A stretch of 64,000 nucleotides of DNA. Origin: Sulfurospirillum sp. Lineage in GTDB: Bacteria > Campylobacterota > Campylobacteria > Campylobacterales > Sulfurospirillaceae. Of this stretch, positions 19,602-27,554 are shown in pieces. A program made the position numbers and the translations under genes. Position 1 is the stretch's first letter; every line of letters begins with the position of its first letter. The stretch spans positions 351,506 through 415,505 of the forward strand of contig JADGDR010000001.1 of the NCBI GenBank assembly GCA_016744795.1, in the 5' to 3' direction. A model generated the notes under the pieces. The model searched no databases. It was not told the DNA's origin and worked only from the letters and a program-made list of their open reading frames with translations.

Positions 19602-20528
19602 ATGATGAGTAGTATATTTTTTATGATTTTACAAGTCATAGTTATTGTGCTTGTAGCACCTTTCTTTGATGGTGTAGCAAGAGTTTTAAGAGCAAGATTA
19701 CAATCACGTAAAGGTCCTCCAGACTTTTTACAAACATATAGAGATATTATCAAGTTGTTCAAAAGATCAAGAACTATTCCAAAATGTTCTCATTGGGTTT
19801 TTCGTTATGGTCCATACACATTGTTTGGAACAGGAGCAGCACTTTTAGCTGTTATGCCAATAACTTACGGATCTGGAACATTAGCTAGTTATGCTTCTGA
19901 TGTATTTGTTATTCTTTATATCTCTGCAATGTTGCGTTATATTTTTGGTATCGCTTCAATAGATTCAGGTAACCCTTTTGCCGGAGTTGGTGGTAGTCGT
20001 GAACAGATGATTGCAGTTTTTGTAGAACCAGTAATGATGACAAGTTTATTAGTAGTAATGCTTTTAGCACAAACAAGTAACTTAGCTGAAATTCAAGAGA
20101 TGGTAAGAAATGGTGAAATTGGCTATCAAATGCCAGCATTCGCTGTTGCTTCAATTTCTTTTTTATGGGCTATGTATGTTGAAAGTGGTAGAAACCCTTA
20201 TGATTTAGCAGAAGCTGAACAAGAGTTACAAGAAGGTGTTTTAGGCGAATATTGTGGAGCTGATTTTGGTCTTGCTCATGCAGGATTAATTCTTAAACAA
20301 TTTGCCATGATAGGTATGTTTTTAAGTATTTTTGAGCCATGGAGTTTTGAAAATCCATTTTTAGCATTATTTTTATTTATATTGAAAGCAGGAATATTTT
20401 ATGTTGCTGCAGTATTTATAGACAATTTTGGACCAAGATATAAACTATTAACTAGTTTCAGATCTAACGCTATTGCTGCATTTTGTGTATCGTTTGTAGC
20501 ACTTGTTTTATATGTTGTAGGAGTTTAG
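19602..20528 (+). CDS. hyfC: Formate hydrogenlyase membrane subunit, NuoH-like
   Basis: A 308-residue NuoH/HycD-type protein that couples the hydrogenase to the membrane arm. It keeps the family signatures RLQSRKGPPDFLQTYRDI near residue 30 and the acidic loop RNPYDLAEAEQELQEGVLGEYCG. It shows eight or so predicted membrane helices. The gene starts 9 nt after hyfB and ends 1 nt before hyfE. Confidence 0.92.
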   Translation: MMSSIFFMILQVIVIVLVAPFFDGVARVLRARLQSRKGPPDFLQTYRDIIKLFKRSRTIPKCSHWVFRYGPYTLFGTGAALLAVMPITYGSGTLASYASDVFVILYISAMLRYIFGIASIDSGNPFAGVGGSREQMIAVFVEPVMMTSLLVVMLLAQTSNLAEIQEMVRNGEIGYQMPAFAVASISFLWAMYVESGRNPYDLAEAEQELQEGVLGEYCGADFGLAHAGLILKQFAMIGMFLSIFEPWSFENPFLALFLFILKAGIFYVAAVFIDNFGPRYKLLTSFRSNAIAAFCVSFVALVLYVVGV

Positions 20529-20529
20529 A

Positions 20530-21177
20530 ATGATTGATTTATTAAGTGTATTATCAATATTAATGATAATTACATCTTTATTAGTTTTTGGATTGAGAAA
20601 TTATAAAATATCTATTTATGTTTACTCTCTTCAAACTTTTTTGTTGGTTGCAACATTTTTATTGTTATCTTCAACTCATTTAGCTGAACAGCTTTCTGTA
20701 TGGGCAGGAGTAGCATTTTTAACAAAAGTAGTTTTCATACCATATATCTTACTTCGTTTAATAAAGAAGTTAGGAGTTGTTTATGAAGATGAACCAGTAG
20801 CTGGATTTTTTGTAAGTCCTATTATTGCTATGGGTTTTTCTTTAGCAATTGCTATGTCTATATATCCTATTTATTTAGAATTTTCATTAATCAAAGAGAG
20901 TATTCCTTTGATTGCTTCGATTACAGTTTTCATGATGGGAATATTTGGTTTTATTTTAAGAAATTCTGCAATCAAGCAAATTTTAGCTTATTGTATGTTT
21001 GAAAACGGGATTCATCTTTCTCTAGCATTAATGGCATATAATTCACCAGAAATTGCAGAGTTAGGTATATTAACAGATGCTATATTCGCTGTATTGATTA
21101 TGTCTGTTTTAGCCCAGAGATTTTATAAATATTTTGGTTCTTTAGATATCTCTAAAGCAACAGAATTGAAAGGGTAA
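20530..21177 (+). CDS. hyfE: Formate hydrogenlyase membrane subunit HyfE
   Basis: A 215-residue protein with about seven predicted membrane helices. Its first part resembles NuoK, and it keeps FENGIHLSLAL, the HyfE counterpart of the NuoK glutamate motif. HyfE is found in the larger hydrogenase-4 type complexes and not in the simple Hyc complex, so its presence supports a Hyf-type arm here. Confidence 0.85.
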   Translation: MIDLLSVLSILMIITSLLVFGLRNYKISIYVYSLQTFLLVATFLLLSSTHLAEQLSVWAGVAFLTKVVFIPYILLRLIKKLGVVYEDEPVAGFFVSPIIAMGFSLAIAMSIYPIYLEFSLIKESIPLIASITVFMMGIFGFILRNSAIKQILAYCMFENGIHLSLALMAYNSPEIAELGILTDAIFAVLIMSVLAQRFYKYFGSLDISKATELKG

Positions 21178-21180
21178 GAA

Positions 21181-22665
21181 ATGGATATTCAACAATTATT
21201 AACATTATTATTGGTTGTACCTATTGTTTCATCAATAGTTCTTTGGTTAACACCAGCAAATTTTAAAGCATTGAGTACCATGCATATATTAGGCTCTATT
21301 GCCTCAACTTTAGTTGCAGTAAAAGCTGTAATGAGTGTAGTTAATGGTGAAACTCTTTTCGCTTATGATCAAATATTGTTTTTAGATTCTTTAGGTGGAG
21401 TATTTTTAGCTCTTATTGGTGTAACAGGATTATTAGTAAATTTATATTCTGTTAAATATATGCAATGGGAAGTAGATAAAGGTGAAATTACAGTAAAAGA
21501 TGCAAAACTATTTTTTACACTTTCACATCTATTTGTTTTTACAATGACTTTTTCAGTTATTTCTAACAATATTGCACTTATGTGGGTTGCAATTGAAGCT
21601 ACAACATTATCATCAGTATTTATGGTGGCATTACATAAAGGTAAAAAATCAACAGAGAGTGGTTGGAAGTATATAGTTATTTGTAGTATTGGTTTAGCTT
21701 TTGCACTTTATGCAACAGTTTTACTTTATAGTGCAGGATTTACTGTAATTAATGATAGCCATAGCACTATGCTTTGGACAACATTAATGACTCATGCAAA
21801 AGAAATCAATTCTGATGCATTAAAACTAATTTTTATCTTTGCATTAATTGGTTTTGGTACAAAAGCAGGACTAGCTCCAACTCATACTTGGTTACCAGAT
21901 GTTCACTCAGAAGGACCCGCTCCAGCATCAGCAATGCTTTCAGGTATTTTATTGAAATGTGCAATATTAGGTCTAATTAGATATTACGCAATCATTGGTA
22001 ATTCAATGGTTGGTTTTGAATATGTTCAAACTATAATGATAATTAGTGGATTAATAACTATATTTATCGCAGCACTATTTTTAATAAGACAACATGATGT
22101 TAAAAGAATGTTTGCTTACCACTCAATAGCACATATGGGTGTTATTGCATTTGGTCTTGGTGTTGGAGGTGTTCTTGGATTATTTGCAGCACTTTTCCAC
22201 GCTTTAGCTCACTCAGTAACAAAAGCCTTAGCTTTTTGTGTAACAGGAAATATGGTTCAAATTTATGGAACAAGAGATATGACAAAAATGGGTGGCTTAA
22301 TTAAAATAGCACCTATCACAGCTATTCTTTTTGGTATTGCTATTTGTTCTTTAGTTGGTGTTCCAGGATTTGCCATTTTCGTAAGTGAATTTTTAATGAT
22401 TCAAGAATCAATAAATACAGGACTTATTATTCCTGTGATTTTATTTGTCATCGGATTGATAGTTATTTTTATTGCTGACTTTTCTCACTTTAATTTAGCA
22501 ACTTTTGGTGAAAGTAGAACTAAAATATTAACCAATAAAATTGAATGGAGTGCAAATATACCGTTAATATTACTTGCATCATTGATAATTGGTTTTGGTA
22601 TATTTTCTATTGAAGGCTGGGTAACATTACTTAATAATGCAGTCAAAATAATAATTGGGGTATAA
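21181..22665 (+). CDS. hyfF: Formate hydrogenlyase membrane subunit HyfF, antiporter-like
   Basis: A 494-residue NuoN/NuoM-like antiporter-family subunit. Conserved channel residues appear in FGTKAGLAPTHTWLPDVHSE and FHALAHSVTKALAFCVTGN. It is the second antiporter-like subunit of the complex beside HyfB. I find no hyfD between hyfC and hyfE, so the arm has one antiporter subunit fewer than E. coli Hyf. Confidence 0.88.
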   Translation: MDIQQLLTLLLVVPIVSSIVLWLTPANFKALSTMHILGSIASTLVAVKAVMSVVNGETLFAYDQILFLDSLGGVFLALIGVTGLLVNLYSVKYMQWEVDKGEITVKDAKLFFTLSHLFVFTMTFSVISNNIALMWVAIEATTLSSVFMVALHKGKKSTESGWKYIVICSIGLAFALYATVLLYSAGFTVINDSHSTMLWTTLMTHAKEINSDALKLIFIFALIGFGTKAGLAPTHTWLPDVHSEGPAPASAMLSGILLKCAILGLIRYYAIIGNSMVGFEYVQTIMIISGLITIFIAALFLIRQHDVKRMFAYHSIAHMGVIAFGLGVGGVLGLFAALFHALAHSVTKALAFCVTGNMVQIYGTRDMTKMGGLIKIAPITAILFGIAICSLVGVPGFAIFVSEFLMIQESINTGLIIPVILFVIGLIVIFIADFSHFNLATFGESRTKILTNKIEWSANIPLILLASLIIGFGIFSIEGWVTLLNNAVKIIIGV

Positions 22666-22672
22666 GGAGGAC

Positions 22673-24415
22673 ATGATGAAAAAAGGTGACAATTTTATAA
22701 ATAAAGTTAAAGAGAAAATAACTGTTCATGATATAGAGAGACAAACGGAAGATCAAGTTACTATTACAGTAGACAGAAATGACCTTCCTGAAGCAGTTAG
22801 AATGCTTTACTATGACATGGGTGGCTGGTTATCAAATATGATTCCAAATGATGAAAGACAATTAAATGGCAATTTTGCTCTTTATTATGTTATATCAATG
22901 GAAGGTGGAAAAATGACTCCTGAGGATGAACTTCCTCAAGAACAAAAATGCTGGATAACTGTTAAAACATATATCCCTGCAAATGACCCTACTTTCCCAT
23001 CAGTAACATGTAAAGTTCCAGCAGCAGTTTGGTACGAACGTGAAGCTTTTGATATGTTTGGATTAAAAGCAGTTGGACTTCCAGATCCTAGACGTCTTGT
23101 TCTTTCTGATGATTGGCCTGAAGGATTACATCCTCTAAGAAAAGATGCTATGGATTATAGACATCGTCCTGACGCTGTTGATCACCAAGATGAACCTGAT
23201 TATAAATTTTTAGAGCCCTCTGGATCTGGCGTGGTTGACGTTCCTTTAGGACCTCTTCATATCACTAGTGATGAACCAGGACATTTCAGATTATATTGTG
23301 ATGGTGATACTATTATTGATGCTGATTTTAGACTATTTTATCAACATCGTGGTATGGAAAAATTAGCTGAAAACAGAATGAACTATGATCAAATGGGCTA
23401 CTTAGCTGAGCGAGTTTGTGGTATTTGTGGTTATGCACATGCTATTGCTTGTATTGAAGCTGCTGAGAGAGCTGTTGGTATTGAAGTTCCTTTAAGAGCC
23501 CAAGCAATGAGAGTTATTTGTCTTGAAATAGAAAGACTACATTCTCACTTACTAAATATTGGTTTAGCTTGTGAAGTAACTGGAAATATAAATGCATTTA
23601 TGCATATATTTAGAATTCGTGAATTTACAATGGAATTAGCTCAATTGGTTACTGGTGGTCGTAAGACATACGGTAACGTTGTAATGGGTGGTTTACGTAG
23701 AGATATGAGTTCAGCAGAAATCAAAAAAAGTTTAGATCTTTTAGTAACAATTGAACAACAACTCATAGAAGTTTGGGATGCTGTTATGGATGATAAAGCT
23801 CAAGTTGGTCGTTGGAAAGGTGTTGGTATCTTGGATCGTCAAGTTGCAAGAGATTTTTCACCAGTTGGACCAAATGTTAGAGGTTCTGGATTTGCTCGTG
23901 ACTCACGTCATGATCATCCATATGACTTCATCGATCAATTAGAATTCAATGTTGCAGTAGAAAATGGTTGTGATGTTTATTCAAGAGAAAATGTTAGATA
24001 TAAAGAACTTCTTGAATCAATCTCTATAATTCGTCAATGTTTTGAGATGATGCCTGGTGGTCAAACCATCATTAAACCTCAAACTATGATTAAACCAGGA
24101 GCTTTTGCAATTGGAAATGACGAAGCACCTCGTGGAGAAAATGTTCATTGGATTATGCATGGTAATGCACAAAAAGTATATAGATGGCGTTGTCGTGCGG
24201 CAACTTACAACAACTGGTCTTCTTTACGTTACCAATTCCGTGGTAATACCATTGCAGATGCTGCATTAATAGTTTGTTCTCTTGACCCTTGTTATTCTTG
24301 TACAGAAAGAGTAACAGTTGTAGATATCAATAGCCAAAAGTCTAAAGTATTAACACATAAGGATCTTAAAAGATATTCACAGACTTTAAAGAATCATCCT
24401 TTAAAAAATATGTAG
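22673..24415 (+). CDS. hyfG: NiFe hydrogenase large subunit, NuoCD fusion type
   Basis: The 580-residue catalytic subunit. The N-terminal 170 residues are the 30-kDa NuoC-like domain; the rest is the NiFe domain with both nickel-binding motifs, RVCGICGYAHA and DPCYSCTER near the C-terminus. About 34 residues follow the last motif (VTVVDINSQKSKVLTHKDLK and on), the extension that the HycI peptidase removes during maturation. I chose the ATG at 22673, 2 nt after GGAGG, over an upstream TTG. It starts 7 nt after hyfF. Confidence 0.95.
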   Translation: MMKKGDNFINKVKEKITVHDIERQTEDQVTITVDRNDLPEAVRMLYYDMGGWLSNMIPNDERQLNGNFALYYVISMEGGKMTPEDELPQEQKCWITVKTYIPANDPTFPSVTCKVPAAVWYEREAFDMFGLKAVGLPDPRRLVLSDDWPEGLHPLRKDAMDYRHRPDAVDHQDEPDYKFLEPSGSGVVDVPLGPLHITSDEPGHFRLYCDGDTIIDADFRLFYQHRGMEKLAENRMNYDQMGYLAERVCGICGYAHAIACIEAAERAVGIEVPLRAQAMRVICLEIERLHSHLLNIGLACEVTGNINAFMHIFRIREFTMELAQLVTGGRKTYGNVVMGGLRRDMSSAEIKKSLDLLVTIEQQLIEVWDAVMDDKAQVGRWKGVGILDRQVARDFSPVGPNVRGSGFARDSRHDHPYDFIDQLEFNVAVENGCDVYSRENVRYKELLESISIIRQCFEMMPGGQTIIKPQTMIKPGAFAIGNDEAPRGENVHWIMHGNAQKVYRWRCRAATYNNWSSLRYQFRGNTIADAALIVCSLDPCYSCTERVTVVDINSQKSKVLTHKDLKRYSQTLKNHPLKNM

Positions 24416-24424
24416 GTAAAAGAA

Positions 24425-24961
24425 ATGAAATTATTAGATATGACACGTAAATATGGAAATGCTACTTACAATTATCCTTTTGAACCTTATAAGGTTCCTG
24501 AGGGTTTTCGTGGCAAACCTGCTTACGATTATGAAAAATGTATAGGATGTACAGCTTGTGCGGTAGCTTGCCCGTCAAATGCAATTAACGTTAAACTAAA
24601 TGAAGATAAATCTAAGTTAGTTTGGGAATTTAATTGTGCAAGATGTATATTTTGTGGCCGTTGTGACGAAGTTTGTCCTACAAATGCAGTTTTACTTTCA
24701 GATGAATTTGAAATGGCAGTTAGGTTTGATAAAGACAACTTAAAAGAGAGAGGTGAACTTGATGTTGAGTGTTGCCAAAAGTGTAAAAATCCTTTTACTA
24801 CTAGCAAACTTATATCTTATGATATTGAACGCTTAAAAAAAGCTGGATGGGATGAAGCAACATTAGCTGAAAAAACCAAGTATATTCGTACTTGCCCTGA
24901 ATGTAAGAAAAATATTGCTGTTGAAAATTCAACACAATATTTTGTAAGGAAAAGAAAATGA
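24425..24961 (+). CDS. hyfH: Formate hydrogenlyase ferredoxin-like subunit HyfH
   Basis: A 178-residue NuoI/HycF-type protein with two [4Fe-4S] sites (CIGCTACAVACP and CARCIFCGRCDEVCP). A further cysteine set at the C-terminal end (CCQKCKNPF, CPECKKN) could bind a metal such as zinc or iron and also occurs in HycF proteins. It passes electrons to HyfI. The stop overlaps the hyfI start by 4 nt. Confidence 0.9.
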   Translation: MKLLDMTRKYGNATYNYPFEPYKVPEGFRGKPAYDYEKCIGCTACAVACPSNAINVKLNEDKSKLVWEFNCARCIFCGRCDEVCPTNAVLLSDEFEMAVRFDKDNLKERGELDVECCQKCKNPFTTSKLISYDIERLKKAGWDEATLAEKTKYIRTCPECKKNIAVENSTQYFVRKRK

Positions 24962-25779
24962 GTAAGACATATGTAGTACCAGAAGAGATTGCTAGTGCCA
25001 ATTCACTCGAAGCTAAATTAGAACACCTTAAAAATATTAAGGGTAGTTTTAATGTATATAGGGTGGATTGTGGTTCTTGTAATGGTTGTGAAATAGAAAT
25101 ATTTGCAGCTATTACCCCTATGTGGGATCCTGAGCGATTTGGATTTAAACTAGTGGCGAGTCCAAGACATGCAGATATCTTATTGTGTTCAGGTCCTGTA
25201 ACTCGTCAAATGTATTATCCTTTATTAAGAGCTTACGAAGCAACACCAGATCCAAAAGTTGTTGTTGCTATTGGCGCTTGTGGATCTAGTGGTGGAATTT
25301 TTCATGATGCATATAGTGTTTGGGGTGGAATAGATAAAATAATTCCAGTGGATGTTTATATCCCTGGTTGTCCTCCTCATCCAGCTACTATTATTCATGG
25401 ACTAGCAACTGCTCTTGGAATTTTAGACCAAAAACTAGAATTAAAAGAGCATAAAAATGGATCAAATGAATCTCCTGAAATAAAAACATCAGTTTTTAAC
25501 AACATTCTTTTTGAAAGAGATGTTCTTGCCGAAGCAAAACAGTTGATGGGTTATCTTTATGGAAGAAAGCTTTTCGATAAATACATAAAAGCTGTTAAAG
25601 AGTCTCCAAATATAAAAGATACTGTTCAAACAAAAATCACGATGGAAAGATTAAGTAGAGAAGAAGAAGATCCAAGATATAGAGAGTGTATGAAAGTTAT
25701 ACACAATAACGTATATTTAAATCATATAAAGCAATTTAAAGAGATAGATATAGCAGATAGAATTGATTTGTCAGATTAA
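24958..25779 (+). CDS. hyfI: NiFe hydrogenase small subunit, NuoB type
   Basis: A 273-residue HycG/HyfI-like subunit with the proximal [4Fe-4S] ligands in DCGSCNGCEIEIFA, GACGSSGGIF, and PGCPPHPATI. Beyond the NuoB core it has about 100 extra residues at the C-terminus, longer than E. coli NuoB. It sits directly after hyfH, as in hyc and hyf operons. Confidence 0.93.
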   Translation: MSKTYVVPEEIASANSLEAKLEHLKNIKGSFNVYRVDCGSCNGCEIEIFAAITPMWDPERFGFKLVASPRHADILLCSGPVTRQMYYPLLRAYEATPDPKVVVAIGACGSSGGIFHDAYSVWGGIDKIIPVDVYIPGCPPHPATIIHGLATALGILDQKLELKEHKNGSNESPEIKTSVFNNILFERDVLAEAKQLMGYLYGRKLFDKYIKAVKESPNIKDTVQTKITMERLSREEEDPRYRECMKVIHNNVYLNHIKQFKEIDIADRIDLSD

Positions 25780-25805
25780 CTGAAAGAATTGGGAGGGGAA
25801 TAAAG

Positions 25806-26153
25806 ATGATAGAAATATGTAGGTTAAAAAAAAGATTAGTAAATCCTGAAGATAACAAACTACCAAATCAATTGGAACAAATAAAAGTATTTTCAATGGC
25901 TGTAGGACACGGTATAGGAACAGTGGATTTTGTTGAATGTATTGATAAGATTGAAGAAGATGAATATTTTGAACTTCTTGAATCATGTGGGAATTATGCT
26001 AATTTTAAATTGGGGAATTTAAGTAAGTATTTTGAGATAGAGATATTCCCTGAACATGCTTTAGAGTTAGTTGCACAAATGCCAGATTGCAAATTGAAAG
26101 AGCATTTCTTAGATTTAAAAGAAGGTTTTATAGTGATAAGGAAAAGCATATGA
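25806..26153 (+). CDS. hycH: Formate hydrogenlyase maturation protein HycH
   Basis: A 115-residue protein that matches the HycH/HyfJ family in FSMAVGHGIGTVDFVECID and YFEIEIFPEHALELVAQM. HycH is needed for hydrogenase 3 maturation; its exact job is unclear. AGGGG lies just before the start at 25806. Its stop overlaps the hycI start (ATGA). Confidence 0.82.
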   Translation: MIEICRLKKRLVNPEDNKLPNQLEQIKVFSMAVGHGIGTVDFVECIDKIEEDEYFELLESCGNYANFKLGNLSKYFEIEIFPEHALELVAQMPDCKLKEHFLDLKEGFIVIRKSI

Positions 26154-26614
26154 AAAAAGCAATACTAGCAATAGGAAATACTTTAAGAGGTGATGATGGA
26201 GTCACCTCTTATTTAGGAAAATTAATTGAAGCAGAAAACTTAGGTTGGAAAGTCTTTTATGGACAAGATACTCCTGAGAGTGAATTTCATAATATTAGAG
26301 CATATGAACCAGATGTAATGGTTGTTGCGGATGCCATGACAGGTATAAAAATAGGTACTGTAGAAGTAATTGATATTAGTGATGATAAAGATTATATGTA
26401 TTCAACACATAATCTTCCTACGCCAATACTTCTTAGTTATTTAAAAGGGTTTTGTAAGGTTGTTCTTTTTTTAGGACTAAATGTGGATATTGAAAAAGTT
26501 CTGGAAATAAATCCAGAAATTTCTAAAGAGGCTGAAGAAACAGCTCATAAAGCTTTAGAAAAGCTTCTTGAAATAGATGCAATTTTCGATAATACTAATA
26601 AAAAAATCAATTAA
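26150..26614 (+). CDS. hycI: Hydrogenase maturation endopeptidase
   Basis: A 154-residue HycI-type nickel-dependent peptidase that trims the C-terminal tail of HyfG. Family landmarks are AIGNTLRGDDGVTSYLGK, the nickel-binding acidic position in VADAM, and the histidine of STHNLPTP. I placed the start at 26150, coupled to hycH; a longer frame begins earlier inside hycH and has no ribosome site. Confidence 0.88.
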   Translation: MKKAILAIGNTLRGDDGVTSYLGKLIEAENLGWKVFYGQDTPESEFHNIRAYEPDVMVVADAMTGIKIGTVEVIDISDDKDYMYSTHNLPTPILLSYLKGFCKVVLFLGLNVDIEKVLEINPEISKEAEETAHKALEKLLEIDAIFDNTNKKIN

Positions 26615-26625
26615 AAGGAAAATAT

Positions 26626-27471
26626 ATGTTATCACCAGCGGAAACTGCACAAGCAGTATCAGGAGGACTCGGGCACAAGGCGAAAATGCCAATATTGAGT
26701 GTTATTATTTTATCAATCATGGCAGGTGGATCAATTGCCTTAGGTGATATTTTTTGGGCACATTCAACAGTAGGTATTACAACTCCAGGAATTGCAAACT
26801 TTATTGGAGGAATTGCATTCTCTGTAGGTTTGATGTTAGTTGTATTTTTTGGTGGACATTTGTTTACAAGTTCTGTTATGTCAGGAGTTACAACTTACAA
26901 TGGTAAATTGCCTGTTAGTAAAATGGCCTTTTACTGGACTGTTGTATGGATTTTCAACTTTGTTGGTGCTGCAACACTTGCTTATTTATATTATAAATCA
27001 GCTCTACCTATGAAGTATGATGGATCAATATTAAAGCATTTTGTTGCAATGGGTGCAGGAAAAGTAAGTTTATCTTTTGAGCAAGCTTTTATTAGAGGAA
27101 TCTTTTGTAATATTTTTGTTTGTATGGCAGTTTGGTCAGCAATGGCAGCTAAAGACACAGCAGGCAAAATTTTAGCAATGGTATTTCTTGTTGGTGCATT
27201 TGTTGGTTCTGGTTATGAACACTGCGTGGCAAATATGTTCATCATCACTGAAGCACTTATTGCAAAAGCTCATTATTTAGCTCAAGTAGGTGGTGATATT
27301 CATGCTCTTTCTGAATTATTACACCATTTGCCTGTTGAAAAACTAGAGGCTTTAAATATAGAAAACTTTTTTGTTAAAAACTTACTTCCTGTTACATTAG
27401 GAAATATAGTTGGTGGAGTTTTCTTTGTAGGAATTATAGGATTTATGTCACATAAAGTAGACATGAAGTAG
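26626..27471 (+). CDS. focA: Formate channel
   Basis: A 281-residue FocA/FNT pentameric channel with six predicted helices. The family motifs are present: TPGIANFIGG, FGGHLFTSSVMSGV, the cytosolic gating region FIRGIFCNIFVCMAVW, and GSGYEHCVANMF with the central histidine. It would import formate for the dehydrogenases. Eleven nt after hycI and last gene before a terminator. Confidence 0.93.
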   Translation: MLSPAETAQAVSGGLGHKAKMPILSVIILSIMAGGSIALGDIFWAHSTVGITTPGIANFIGGIAFSVGLMLVVFFGGHLFTSSVMSGVTTYNGKLPVSKMAFYWTVVWIFNFVGAATLAYLYYKSALPMKYDGSILKHFVAMGAGKVSLSFEQAFIRGIFCNIFVCMAVWSAMAAKDTAGKILAMVFLVGAFVGSGYEHCVANMFIITEALIAKAHYLAQVGGDIHALSELLHHLPVEKLEALNIENFFVKNLLPVTLGNIVGGVFFVGIIGFMSHKVDMK

Positions 27472-27477
27472 AAATAG

Positions 27478-27504
27478 AAACCTCCTTAAATGGAGGTTTT
27501 TTTT
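27478..27504 (+). terminator. Terminator of the hyf-focA operon
   Basis: AAACCTCC pairs with GGAGGTTT over a short loop, followed by seven more T residues. It closes the long operon right after focA and separates the second fdhF, which must therefore have its own promoter. Confidence 0.92.
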
Positions 27505-27511
27505 GTTAACT

Positions 27512-27532
27512 AATATGCAAAATTTGCATATT
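27512..27532. promoter_or_regulatory. Palindrome upstream of fdhF2
   Basis: Ten-base arms AATATGCAAA and TTTGCATATT flank a single A, giving a perfect 21-nt inverted repeat 22 nt before the fdhF2 start. This looks like an operator for a dimeric regulator and differs from the TGTCA-type site before fdhF1, so the two dehydrogenases may be regulated differently. Confidence 0.5.
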
Positions 27533-27554
27533 TATTTTTTGAAAGGAAAAATGT

